This document shows, one piece after another, positions 31,130 through 38,900 of a stretch of 48,900 nt of DNA. The notes beneath the pieces are model-generated. The model did no database searches. It saw only the letters and a program-made list of their open reading frames with translations, and was not told the DNA's origin. The stretch covers positions 1-48,900 of the forward strand of contig NZ_CALUWS010000021.1 of NCBI RefSeq assembly GCF_944324525.1. The letters are read 5' to 3'. Position 1 is the first letter of the stretch, and each line of letters begins with the position of its first letter. Both the position numbers and the translations under genes were made by a program. The DNA comes from an uncultured Desulfovibrio sp. GTDB taxonomy: Bacteria > Desulfobacterota > Desulfovibrionia > Desulfovibrionales > Desulfovibrionaceae.

Positions 31130-31161
31130 GGCAAGGCCGCCACATCTGTGGCGGCCTTGCC
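31130..31161 (-). promoter_or_regulatory. Intercistronic hairpin between receptor and permease genes
   Basis: GGCAAGGCCGCCAC (31130-31143) and GTGGCGGCCTTGCC (31148-31161) form a perfect 14-bp stem with a 4-nt loop. No U-run follows, so it is not a standard terminator. Such stems after receptor genes commonly protect the upstream mRNA or limit read-through. Confidence 0.8.
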
Positions 31162-31199
31162 GTCGTCAGCACAGGCGGGCCGCTGGCCCGGGCCTGGAC

Positions 31200-31940
31200 T
31201 TACTTGCGCAGATACTTGTCCTGCAGTTCCTTCCAGTACGGATCGGCCTGGAGCTTGCGGAAACCTTCGTCGATAAGGGCGCGAAGTTCGGTATCGCCCT
31301 TGCGGATGGCCACGCCGAATTCGTCCGGCGCGCCGTGGGTGCCGGCCTTCTTGACGGCCTTGCCCTTGGCGATGGAATCCTCGGCCGGGAGCTGGTCCAT
31401 GAGGGCGGCGTCGATGCGGCCGTTGAGCAGGTCTTCCACGGCCAGGGGGCAGGATTCATAGAAACGCAGCTCGAAGGGATAGCCCTTTTCCTTCTGTTCC
31501 TGCTTGATGGCGTCGGCTTCAGAGGTGCCGCGCTGCACGCCCAGCTTGATGGGCTTGGACAGGATGTCCGCAGGCGTGAGGGAGGAATCCTTCTTCACCA
31601 GGAACACGCGGGAGACCGTCCAGTAGGGATCGGAGAAATCCACCATCTTGCGGCGCTTTTCCGTGATGCTCATGCCGGAGCAGATCATGTCGATCTGCTT
31701 GTTGGCAAGGGCGGGGACGATGCCGTCCCAGGCCATGGCCTTGTGGGTGACCGTGAAGCCCATGGCCTTGGCGATCCAGTTCATGGCGTCCACGTCAAAG
31801 CCGGCGGGCTTGCCCGTTTTTTCGTCAATGTAGGCAAAGGGCGGATAGTTGGCGTCGATGCCGTTGACGTAGGTTTTGGCAAAGGCAGGCACAGCGGCCA
31901 GCAGCCCCAGCAGCAAGGTGCAAAGAAAGATTTTTTTCAT
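31200..31940 (-). CDS. Polar amino acid ABC transporter substrate-binding protein (246 aa)
   Basis: A type II periplasmic-binding protein (SBP_bac_3). The signal peptide ends PAFA (residues 18-21), followed by KTYVNGIDANYPPFAYIDE and GFDVDAMNWIAKAMG. Ligand-site landmarks are MICSGMSITEKR, VDFSDPYW and GVQRGTSEADAI. It likely binds a polar amino acid (Glu/Gln/Asp/His/Arg group); specificity is not decidable by eye. The ATG at 31940 starts the only credible signal peptide. It is first in the operon and has a candidate promoter at 31991-32019. Confidence 0.93.
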   Translation of the reverse strand: MKKIFLCTLLLGLLAAVPAFAKTYVNGIDANYPPFAYIDEKTGKPAGFDVDAMNWIAKAMGFTVTHKAMAWDGIVPALANKQIDMICSGMSITEKRRKMVDFSDPYWTVSRVFLVKKDSSLTPADILSKPIKLGVQRGTSEADAIKQEQKEKGYPFELRFYESCPLAVEDLLNGRIDAALMDQLPAEDSIAKGKAVKKAGTHGAPDEFGVAIRKGDTELRALIDEGFRKLQADPYWKELQDKYLRK

Positions 31941-31990
31941 GGTTGTCCCCGATTTCTGAAAAACAGCCGCAGGCACGGCAGAACGGGATT

Positions 31991-32019
31991 TTTCTAGCAG
32001 ATGGCGACCTTGGGCGCAA
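31991..32019 (-). promoter_or_regulatory. Candidate promoter of the amino acid transporter operon
   Basis: Minus strand TTGCGC (32019-32014), 17-bp spacer, TAGAAA (31996-31991), about 50 bp upstream of the receptor gene start. Confidence 0.5.
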
Positions 32020-32035
32020 GCCCGCAGCCTTTCCC

Positions 32036-32064
32036 TTGAGTTGTCCCGAGGATGGGTGTATGGA
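32036..32064 (+). promoter_or_regulatory. Candidate promoter of the sugar-phosphate transferase gene
   Basis: TTGAGT (32036-32041), 17-bp spacer, TATGGA (32059-32064), 27 bp before the proposed start codon. Confidence 0.35.
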
Positions 32065-32091
32065 ACAGGGATTCCCCATGATGGATACGAC

Positions 32092-33495
32092 ATGCTGCTG
32101 AACGCTTCCCTCGCTGACTTTCTGCGCCGGGTGGGATTCCCCCCCCAACAGCTTGTACTGTGCCTTGGCGACACGCTTACCCTGCTTCTGGTTTCCGCGC
32201 TGGTCTTGCTGGTGCGCAACCTGTTCGGTGGCGTGAACCTGGAACAGTACAGCTGGATGGTGCTCTTCATCATCGTGCTCATGCCGATCATCGGCTTTCT
32301 TTTCGGCCTGTACCAGACGCTGCCCCTGCCGCCCCATCGTGAGTTGCGCTCCCTTGTGCTGGCAGGCAGCATGGTGTTCGCCATGCTGCTGCTTTTCCTC
32401 TTTGCGGGCAAGAGCAGCATAAGCTATTCGCGGCTGGCTCTGCTGGGGTCCTGGGGGCTGAGCTGCGCGGCTCTGCCGTGCTGGCGCTTTCTGGCCCGGC
32501 GCTGGTGGGCCCGGCGGCGCTGGTGGGGGGCCCCGCTCATCATCCTCGACCGCAGCCAGCGGGGCAGGGCCTTCTGGCATTATCTCAAGCGCAATCCCCA
32601 GTACGGCCTGCTGCCCTGCGACATCATGTCGCTTCCCGATGACCGGGAAGCGCTGACGGCCAGTCTGGAAAGGTGCGTGCGGCGCTATCCGGACGCCACC
32701 GCGCTGCTGCTGCTCGACGCCGCGCAAACGGTCGACGGGGGGTATCTTTCGCTGGTCAGCCGCCATTTCAGCAAGACGCTGGTGGTGCCCCGCTTTGATG
32801 CCGGGATGCAACATTTCTGGCTGACGCCCTGCGACCTTGGGCTGCATACGGGCCTGCTGGTCAAGCAGAACCTGCGCAGCCGCTGGCGCTGCCATTTGAA
32901 GCGCTTGCTGGATCTGGGCATCTGCCTGCCGCTGGCGGTGCTCCTGCTGGTGCCGGGCCTGTGCATCGCGCTGGCTATCCGGCTGGACAGCCGGGGACCG
33001 GCCATCTACCGGCAGCGCCGCCTTGGGCAGGGCGGGAAGGAGATCCGCATCTGCAAGTTCAGGACCATGATCGTCAATGCCGATGCGGCGCTTGCTCGCT
33101 ATCTGGATGAACGGCCGGAACTGCGCGCCGAGTGGGAGCGTGACCACAAGCTCAAGCATGATCCGCGGGTGACGCGGGTGGGGGCCTTCCTCCGCAAGAC
33201 CAGCCTTGACGAACTGCCGCAGCTCATCAATGTGCTGCTGGGGGACATGAGCCTTGTGGGGCCGCGTCCCATCGTCGAAGGGGAAAGGAAAAAGTACGGA
33301 CTGGTCTACGAGAACTACTGCCGGGTACGGCCCGGCGTCACCGGTCTCTGGCAGGTCTCCGGCCGCAACAACACCTCGTATGAGGAACGGGTGGCCCTGG
33401 ATAACTACTATGTGACCAACTGGTCGGTCTGGATGGATCTCTGGATCCTGGGCAAGACGCCCTTTGTGGTTGTGACCGGGTACGGGGCGTACTAG
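32092..33495 (+). CDS. Undecaprenyl-phosphate sugar-1-phosphate transferase, WbaP/WcaJ-like (467 aa)
   Basis: A polyprenyl-phosphate phosphoglycosyl transferase that starts O-antigen, capsule or exopolysaccharide repeat units by placing a sugar-1-phosphate on undecaprenyl phosphate in the inner membrane. Four N-terminal hydrophobic segments are followed by a central soluble region. Next come a membrane-entry helix ([18 protein letters not shown]) and the catalytic domain with [38 protein letters not shown] and [15 protein letters not shown]. Full length for WbaP-type enzymes. The ATG at 32092 was chosen (GGA upstream, weak); an in-frame TTG lies at 32041. The sugar is unknown. The stop codon TAG opens repeat A3. 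Confidence 0.9.
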   Translation: MLLNASLADFLRRVGFPPQQLVLCLGDTLTLLLVSALVLLVRNLFGGVNLEQYSWMVLFIIVLMPIIGFLFGLYQTLPLPPHRELRSLVLAGSMVFAMLLLFLFAGKSSISYSRLALLGSWGLSCAALPCWRFLARRWWARRRWWGAPLIILDRSQRGRAFWHYLKRNPQYGLLPCDIMSLPDDREALTASLERCVRRYPDATALLLLDAAQTVDGGYLSLVSRHFSKTLVVPRFDAGMQHFWLTPCDLGLHTGLLVKQNLRSRWRCHLKRLLDLGICLPLAVLLLVPGLCIALAIRLDSRGPAIYRQRRLGQGGKEIRICKFRTMIVNADAALARYLDERPELRAEWERDHKLKHDPRVTRVGAFLRKTSLDELPQLINVLLGDMSLVGPRPIVEGERKKYGLVYENYCRVRPGVTGLWQVSGRNNTSYEERVALDNYYVTNWSVWMDLWILGKTPFVVVTGYGAY

Positions 33496-33610
33496 GGCCT
33501 GGCAAGACAAGCTTTATAAATAATTTCAGCGGATAGCGGATAATCAGAGCGAGTCGTGCACGCCGCGCAGGCATTTGGGCGGGTTTGCCTCGTGTCCCCG
33601 ACTCTTCCCC
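33493..33610 (+). repeat. Family A MITE-like repeat, copy A3
   Basis: It begins TAGGGCCTGGCAAGACAAGC, TAG being the stop codon of the sugar-phosphate transferase. It continues through TTTATAAATAATTTC and the shared block GGTTTGCCTCGTGTCCCCG and ACTCTTCCCC. No right terminal repeat is seen; the sequence beyond (33611-33762) has small hairpins (GCACGC / GCGTGC) but no gene. Confidence 0.7.
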
Positions 33611-33762
33611 AGCACGCTTTTGGAGCGTGCGATCTTTGAAAAAGATAATACGCGCTGCGGCGACACAGCGCCGCACAACGCCTTTTGGGGGCAGGTCTGA
33701 GAGCGCGTCGAAAGAGGCGGGAGCCCCTCCGGCGCGCCAAAGCCTGCCACCCCTGACCGGGC

Positions 33763-34863
33763 CTATCTGCCTAGTTCCGCGAACCCCTGTTCGACTTCGG
33801 CCTTGAAGGCCTCGGCAAAGCGGGCTTCCGAAAATAGCTCGGCATGCGCATGCAGGACTGCCGGGGAAAAGCCGTCTTCCTGCGTCTCGAAGCGTTCGAT
33901 GGCCGCTTGCAGGCTGTCCGCGCTCTGCTCCTCGAAGAGCAGGCCGGTCACGCCGTCCTGCACGGTCTCACGCGCGCCGCCGCGTCCGTAGGCGATGACG
34001 GGCACCCCGGCGGACATGGCTTCCACGGGGATGATGCCGAAATCTTCCTCGCCGGGGAACAGCAGGGCCCGGCTCTTGCGGAGCAGCTCCCGTACCGCAT
34101 CGTCGTCAAGACGTCCCAGAAAGCGCACCGTCGGCCCGGCCTGGGCTTCCAGCCGTTGCCATTCCTCGCCGTCCCCGATGATCAGCAGCGGACGGCCCAG
34201 CCGGTTGCAGGCCTGGATGGCCAGATCCACCCGTTTGTAATGCGTCAGGCGTCCGAAGCAAAGATAGTGCTCGCCGCCTGTCCGTTCACGGGCGGTGTAG
34301 GCCTGGGTATCCACCGGCGGATGCACCACATGGGCTTCACGCCGCCAGTATTTGCGGACACGGCGGGCCACATGGCGGGAGTTGGCCACGATGCGATCCA
34401 CCCGCATGGCGCTGAGCACGTCCCATTGCCGCAGGCGCGGCAGCAGCAGACGCGAGCAGAGGCGGGTGACGCGGCCCGCGTTTTCCTGATAGACGGGCCA
34501 GTTGTCCCAGAGGTAGCGCATGGGGGAATGGCAGTAGCAGAGATGCAGGGCATCCGGCCGGGTGATGACGCCCTTGGCCGGCCCGGACTCGCTGGAGATG
34601 ACAAGGTCATACCCCGTCAGATCCAGCTGTTCCAGAGCCAGCGGCATGAGCGGCAGGTACTTCTGATAGTGCCGCGCGCTGCCGGGCAGGGCGTTGATGA
34701 AGGTCGTACGGATTCGATGACGCCTCAGCTCCGGCAGAAGGTTCTCTTCGCGCAGCACATGCGTATAGATGTCGGCCTCGGGATACAGGCGGCAGATGGC
34801 TTCGAGCACCTTTTCTCCGCCGCCCATGACGGAGAGCCAGTAATGAACCAGGGCGACGCGCAT
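33763..34863 (-). CDS. GT4 family glycosyltransferase (366 aa)
   Basis: A GT-B transferase of the GT4 group: MRVALVHYWLSVMGGGEKVLEAI at the N-terminus, LCYCHSPMRYLWD mid-protein, then YLCFGRLTHYKRVDLAIQAC, LFPGEEDFGIIPVEAMSAG (E-x7-E) and AYGRGGARETVQDG. The close relation to WbaZ/mannosyl-type transferases suggests an LPS or exopolysaccharide role; the sugar is unproven. The start at 34863 overlaps the fabZ stop by one base (TGATG), so it is coupled to fabZ. That position is often held by lpxA in Gram-negative lipid A clusters. It converges on the WbaP-like gene. Confidence 0.88.
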   Translation of the reverse strand: MRVALVHYWLSVMGGGEKVLEAICRLYPEADIYTHVLREENLLPELRRHRIRTTFINALPGSARHYQKYLPLMPLALEQLDLTGYDLVISSESGPAKGVITRPDALHLCYCHSPMRYLWDNWPVYQENAGRVTRLCSRLLLPRLRQWDVLSAMRVDRIVANSRHVARRVRKYWRREAHVVHPPVDTQAYTARERTGGEHYLCFGRLTHYKRVDLAIQACNRLGRPLLIIGDGEEWQRLEAQAGPTVRFLGRLDDDAVRELLRKSRALLFPGEEDFGIIPVEAMSAGVPVIAYGRGGARETVQDGVTGLLFEEQSADSLQAAIERFETQEDGFSPAVLHAHAELFSEARFAEAFKAEVEQGFAELGR

Positions 34864-35324
34864 CAGGCAGCGGGGCGGTCGCCGATGGCGGCGGTTATCT
34901 GGGCTTCGGCGGCCAGCTTGCCGTCCACAAAGGCCTTGGCGTCCATCTTGCACATGCGCAGCTTCATGCGCAGATTGCTGCACTCGAGATCAAGGCGGTC
35001 GCCGGGGACAACTTGCCGCCGGAACTTGACGCCGTCCAGTCCGGTGAAGAGGAAAAGCTTGTCCGACAGGTCGCCCATGCCCGAGGCGGCCAGCAGACCG
35101 CCCGTCTGCGCCAGGGCTTCAAGGATGAGCACGCCGGGCATGATGGGCACCCCGGGGAAATGGCCCTGGAAGAAAGGCTCGTTCATGGTGACGTTTTTGT
35201 AGGCGCGGATATGGGAACCGGGGACGCACTCCACCACCCGGTCCACCAGAAGGAAGGGGTAGCGGTGGGGAAGTATGGCCTGGATGCGTTGTATATCCAT
35301 GCTGATGGGCGTTTCCTGACTCAT
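34863..35324 (-). CDS. fabZ: 3-hydroxyacyl-[ACP] dehydratase FabZ (153 aa)
   Basis: It dehydrates 3-hydroxyacyl-ACP in fatty acid elongation and shares its substrate with lipid A synthesis. The hot-dog fold signature is complete: ILPHRYPFLLVDRV (residues about 17-30), FFQGHFPGVPIMPGVLILEA with the catalytic histidine and the glutamate of the next helix, and FTGLDGVKFRRQVVPGD. The start at 35324 has AAGGAG at ideal spacing. Repeat B4 ends only 15 bp upstream of the start codon, directly before the ribosome site. It is coupled downstream to a glycosyltransferase. Confidence 0.96.
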   Translation of the reverse strand: MSQETPISMDIQRIQAILPHRYPFLLVDRVVECVPGSHIRAYKNVTMNEPFFQGHFPGVPIMPGVLILEALAQTGGLLAASGMGDLSDKLFLFTGLDGVKFRRQVVPGDRLDLECSNLRMKLRMCKMDAKAFVDGKLAAEAQITAAIGDRPAA

Positions 35325-35339
35325 GCGGACTCCTTTCAG

Positions 35340-35487
35340 TAGAGCAGTTTCCGTTTGAAACGCTGCGCGTTCCAAACCATACGGCCTGTCGTTTCGCGGA
35401 AAAAACGCGGTTTTTCCGCTCACGTTGGGCCGGGCGGCGCTATGCCGCCGCCGCGCGTTTTCCCTTTTTCAAAGCGAAAACGTTCTA
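35340..35487 (-). repeat. Family B MITE-like repeat, copy B4 (full length)
   Basis: 148 bp with ends TAGAACGTTTT (minus strand, at 35487) and AAACTGCTCTA (at 35340). Internal stems GGCGGC / GCCGCC, GCGGAAAAA / TTTTTCCGC and GTTTGGAACGC / GCGTTTCAAAC. It is oriented with fabZ transcription. Unlike B1-B3 it is not at a stop codon; it lies between skp and fabZ, so the fabZ transcript may begin in or beyond it. Confidence 0.9.
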
Positions 35488-35553
35488 GGGTCGATTTTTC
35501 CCAGTTTAGCGTGTGACGTGCCGGGGCACAAGGGCTGCCTTGCCGTCACCCAC

Positions 35554-35580
35554 AAAAAAACCCGGCGCGAGGCCGGGTCC
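35554..35580 (-). terminator. Intrinsic terminator after skp
   Basis: Minus strand CCCGGC-CTCGC-GCCGGG followed by seven T, 23 bp beyond the skp stop codon. It separates skp from fabZ, which therefore probably has its own promoter. Confidence 0.92.
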
Positions 35581-35603
35581 TTTTCTTTTCTGGCGGTGGG
35601 GAC

Positions 35604-36137
35604 TTACTTCTTGTCGCCCTTTTCCTTGAAGATCTTGTTGACTTCAGCCAGCACGTCGGGGGTCAGATCCATGCTCTGGTCGGCATAGAGGACGCCGCCG
35701 GCCGTGATGTCCACCACGAAGGTGAAGCCCTTGCGCTTGGCCACTTCATAGGTGGCGTTGAAGACCATGGTCACCATGTCCTGACGCAGCTTCACTTCTT
35801 CCTGTTCGACCTTGCGCATGAAATTGCGGGTCTTCTGGTCCAGTTCCTGCTTGGACTTGATGAACGCGAGCTTCTTTTCTTCGCTCGCCTTGGGGCCCTT
35901 GAGGCCTTCGGCCTTTTTCTTCAGAGCTTCGCCCTGCTTTTCCAGGGACTCACGCTCCTTGCCGAACTGCTTTTCCATCTTTTCCTTGGCGGCCTTGGCG
36001 GGTTCGCTCTGGGTAGCCACGGCCTGCATGTCCACCACGCCGATCTTGGGCGTCAGCGAGGCGGCGGCATCGGCGGCAAAGGCGGAACCAACCAGCATCA
36101 GGCTCAGGGCAAGGGTCAGGAACAGGACTTTACGCAT
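35604..36137 (-). CDS. skp: OmpH/Skp-family periplasmic chaperone (177 aa)
   Basis: A signal peptide (MRKVLFLTLALSLMLVGSAFA) leads into KIGVVDMQAVATQSEPAKAA, the standard Skp N-terminus. A highly charged coiled-coil arm follows (KEKMEKQFGKERESLEKQG through KKAEGLKG, residues about 50-110), then the C-terminal body with FVVDITAGGVLYAD and DLTPDVLAEVNKIF. Skp trimers hold unfolded outer-membrane proteins for BamA. The start at 36137 begins the signal peptide; the in-frame GTG at 36146 is less likely. It lies near bamA, its usual neighbour, but separated by the amidase gene. Confidence 0.92.
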   Translation of the reverse strand: MRKVLFLTLALSLMLVGSAFAADAAASLTPKIGVVDMQAVATQSEPAKAAKEKMEKQFGKERESLEKQGEALKKKAEGLKGPKASEEKKLAFIKSKQELDQKTRNFMRKVEQEEVKLRQDMVTMVFNATYEVAKRKGFTFVVDITAGGVLYADQSMDLTPDVLAEVNKIFKEKGDKK

Positions 36138-36254
36138 GGGAAACACTCCATTTCAGTAAATCGATCGTGGTGAATGTGTCAAAGCGCAGCAACGCTTTCA
36201 GGCATGGTCAGCGGAACGGAAAGAGCTGGCTGGCTGCTTCGTTCAACGCGCCTA

Positions 36255-38552
36255 TCACATAGCACCAGACGTGGCGTCCGTCAATGAATTCTGTGCGGTA
36301 CGGCGCTTGGAGAGCCGGTCACGATAGGCAAGGATGCCTTCCGCCAGTCCTTCCGCCAGCGCGTGCCGGTACTTGGCATCCAGAAGGCGCTTCGCTTCCT
36401 GTCCGTGCGTGCAATAGCCCACTTCCACCAGTACGGCCGGCATGTTGGCGCCCAGCAGCACATGGAAGGGCGCGGACTTGGTGCCGTTGTTGCGTACCTC
36501 ATAGCCCCGCCGCTTGAGGCGGAAGAGGGAGAGCCGCTGGATGTCCGACGCCAGACGGCGCGACTCGTCCACCCGTGCCGAGAGCATCACTTCCGCCAGC
36601 ATGCTCTGCATATTGCCGAGCCGCCGCTCGCTGCGGGCGTTTTCCAGCGCGGCCACGCGGGCGGCGTGCTGGTTGCTCGCAAAGTCGAGATAATAGGTCT
36701 CAAAGCCCTGTACCGAGCGGTCTTCATTGGCGTTCACATGGATGGAGACGAAGAGATCGCACTCCTTGCGGTTGGCCGCCACCGTGCGCTGGCTCAGGCC
36801 CACGGCACGGTCATCCCTGCGGCTGTAGACCACATCCAGCCCGTTGGCTTCCAGCAGACGGCCGAGGCGCAGGGCGATGTCCAGCGTGATGATGCGTTCC
36901 ACCACCTTGTTGTGGCTGGTGCCCGGGTCCCTGCCGCCGTGTCCGGCGTCGATGAACACCCGCTGCACGCTCAGGCCGAGCTGGCTCGCCATATCGGCCA
37001 CCTGACGCGCACTGACGCGGCGACTCCGCCGGGGAGCCTCGGCGACGTCGATGTCGCCCTTTTCCGCTCGGGGCAGGCGGTTCTTGCCCGCGGTCACGCG
37101 CACGATGATGCGGCTGGGGTCCTCTTCCGAATCGGTGTCGAAGCGGGCGACTTCCCGGAACGACAACTCGACCTGCGCATCCTTCTTGAGCTTCTTGACC
37201 GCGATATTCTGGAGCAGGCTGCCATTGACCTTGACGCCCTTGCGCACCTCGTCGGCAACGGCCGTATTCTTGAGGCGCAGGACCAGGCGGTCGGGCTGCG
37301 ACTTGTTGCCCCGCACCAGCCGGGTATCGTAATTGGTGGTGGTGTTGAGCTCAAGCACGACTTCGACGCTGTTCTTTCCCGGCGAATCCCAGGAAAGCAT
37401 CTGCAGCTCAGGCGCAACGGGACGCGCCGCCGCGCGTACGCTCTCGTTTTTGGGCGCGCCGCCGTCCAGTTCGGCCATGAGCTGCCGTCCCTTGGGGGCC
37501 ATGTCGCCCTTGGCGTAGTTCTTCAATTGTTCGCCGAGGAAGCGCCGGGCCTGTCCGGCATCCTTCAGCTCTTGAGTCGAAAGCACAGCAGCCTGATAGA
37601 GCGCGTCATCCGCCAGAGCGCTGCGCGGGTATTCCTGCTGGACCGCGGCATACAGATCGATGGCTTCCTTGAATTCCCTGTCGAGATGCGAGCAGCGGGC
37701 CAGCGCTTCGCGGCAGACCGCGGCACGGTAGAGCGCCCCCGCGCCTATGGCCGCCGAAGGCTTGGCGGCGTGCACGGAAAGGAATCGCTGTTCGAGCTTT
37801 TCCCAGGGCTCTCGCCAGCAGGCGCGCTTCTTGTCCTTGCGCAACGCGTCCATGTCCGCCTTGGCCTGCTGGTAGACGGCCTGCGGGCGCTGGGCCGGCC
37901 GGACTTCGGGCAAGGCGGCTTCCGGGGCCGCTTGTTGCTCGGCCGCCGGCGCGGCAGGCGTGGCCACCGCATCGGTCAGGCTGGCGGTGAGATTGCGCCG
38001 CAGCTCGCGGGCCTGAGGACGCATGTCCCCACGCGGGTACTGCCGTTCGAGCCGGTCCAGCAGGCTCAGCGCCGCCTTGTCGTCCTTGAGGTAGGAGGCC
38101 GTCAGCAGGGCGGCCCGGAACAGGGCGTCGTCGGCAAGGCGGCTGTCCGCGTGCTTGAGGGCCACTTCCTCGTAACAGTCCACGGCCCGCTGTGCGTCCT
38201 TGCGGGTAAACGAGCGGCGCGCCAGCTGTTCCAGGCTTTCGCCGGCCTTGAAGAGGGCAGCGGCGCGGTTGGGCCAGTCCGCATCGCTGCGGTAGATATC
38301 GTTGAATTCCTTGGCAAGGTTTTCCCACGGCTCACGCTGCATGGAACGTTTTTCATCCAGCTTGAGTCGTTCGACCCCGGCCTTGGCATCGGCATAGCGC
38401 TTTTCTGTGGGAGGGAGCGCCGAGTATCCGGCATCATAGCAGAGCACGACCAATACAAAGAGCGCCAGCATGAACGCCAGCGGGGGAGCAAGGCGTCTCA
38501 GGGCGCCTGTGCCGTATCCCGTCTTTTCGGAAGGCTTAGTTCGCTTTGCCAT
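36255..38552 (-). CDS. N-acetylmuramoyl-L-alanine amidase, AmiC-type with duplicated TPR-like modules (765 aa)
   Basis: A cell-wall amidase cutting the peptide from N-acetylmuramic acid. The order is: N-terminal membrane anchor (FMLALFVLVVLCYDAGY, about 27-43); two related TPR-like modules (about 65-185 and 235-355), each beginning REPWE and containing DSRLADDALFRAA or RSALADDALYQAA; an AMIN domain (about 385-490); and a zinc amidase_3 domain from about 545. The amidase keeps FIDAGHGGRDPG, a glutamate in VVERIITLDIA, the histidine in VSIHVNAN and the glutamate in VLVEVGYCTH. At 765 aa it is much longer than E. coli AmiC (417 aa). It lies between bamA and skp. Confidence 0.92.
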   Translation of the reverse strand: MAKRTKPSEKTGYGTGALRRLAPPLAFMLALFVLVVLCYDAGYSALPPTEKRYADAKAGVERLKLDEKRSMQREPWENLAKEFNDIYRSDADWPNRAAALFKAGESLEQLARRSFTRKDAQRAVDCYEEVALKHADSRLADDALFRAALLTASYLKDDKAALSLLDRLERQYPRGDMRPQARELRRNLTASLTDAVATPAAPAAEQQAAPEAALPEVRPAQRPQAVYQQAKADMDALRKDKKRACWREPWEKLEQRFLSVHAAKPSAAIGAGALYRAAVCREALARCSHLDREFKEAIDLYAAVQQEYPRSALADDALYQAAVLSTQELKDAGQARRFLGEQLKNYAKGDMAPKGRQLMAELDGGAPKNESVRAAARPVAPELQMLSWDSPGKNSVEVVLELNTTTNYDTRLVRGNKSQPDRLVLRLKNTAVADEVRKGVKVNGSLLQNIAVKKLKKDAQVELSFREVARFDTDSEEDPSRIIVRVTAGKNRLPRAEKGDIDVAEAPRRSRRVSARQVADMASQLGLSVQRVFIDAGHGGRDPGTSHNKVVERIITLDIALRLGRLLEANGLDVVYSRRDDRAVGLSQRTVAANRKECDLFVSIHVNANEDRSVQGFETYYLDFASNQHAARVAALENARSERRLGNMQSMLAEVMLSARVDESRRLASDIQRLSLFRLKRRGYEVRNNGTKSAPFHVLLGANMPAVLVEVGYCTHGQEAKRLLDAKYRHALAEGLAEGILAYRDRLSKRRTAQNSLTDATSGAM

Positions 38553-38900
38553 AGTGTTTCCCGCCGGGCCCGCGCAGCAGGCAGGCCGCCATGTCTCCCC
38601 GTGTGCCTTGTGATGCGCGGAGCAGGGGGGATGACAAGGCTCAGGAGTACTCTATGATTTCTTTCTTATCCTACTCGTAGTCTGTCACGATAGGTTTGGC
38701 AAGCGATTTTTTTTTAGAGATGCTCTAAAAAATTTTTATATCATGAGCGAATTTGTTCATAGTTCATATAACATGTGTGTTCTTTTCTGCAGTAGCTTGT
38801 CTGTCAAATGGCTTTTTGCAGAAAAAGAATGTCGCTGTACTTTAGAAATAAAAAAGGCGCTCCGAAGTGGAGCGCCTTTTTTGCAGTGCATTGGGTTGGA
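38553..38900. other. Intergenic region with AT-rich block between bamA and the amidase gene
   Basis: 348 bp. The stretch 38640-38850 is strikingly AT-rich for this genome and may hold the amidase promoter. It includes the palindrome TTTTAGAGATGCTCTAAAA (38712-38730), whose core resembles two family B ends back to back. The bamA terminator is at 38850-38882. No open frame with a ribosome site is convincing. Confidence 0.6.
38850..38882 (-). terminator. Intrinsic terminator of bamA, bidirectional shape
   Basis: GGCGCTCC (38856-38863) and GGAGCGCC (38869-38876) with a 5-nt loop, flanked by six A and six T, 18 bp beyond the bamA stop codon. It could act on either strand; bamA is the only adjacent gene ending here. 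Confidence 0.93.

Noticed and set aside
3501-35487. Families A and B as ordinary intrinsic terminators
   Set aside because: They are far longer, have inverted TA-type ends and no consistent U-tract at the 3' side of the stems; B4 lies upstream of fabZ rather than after a gene end.
36363-38657. A 764-codon plus-strand frame antisense to the amidase gene
   Set aside because: The amidase frame has intact catalytic motifs; the antisense translation is low complexity and rich in His/Gln/Ala.
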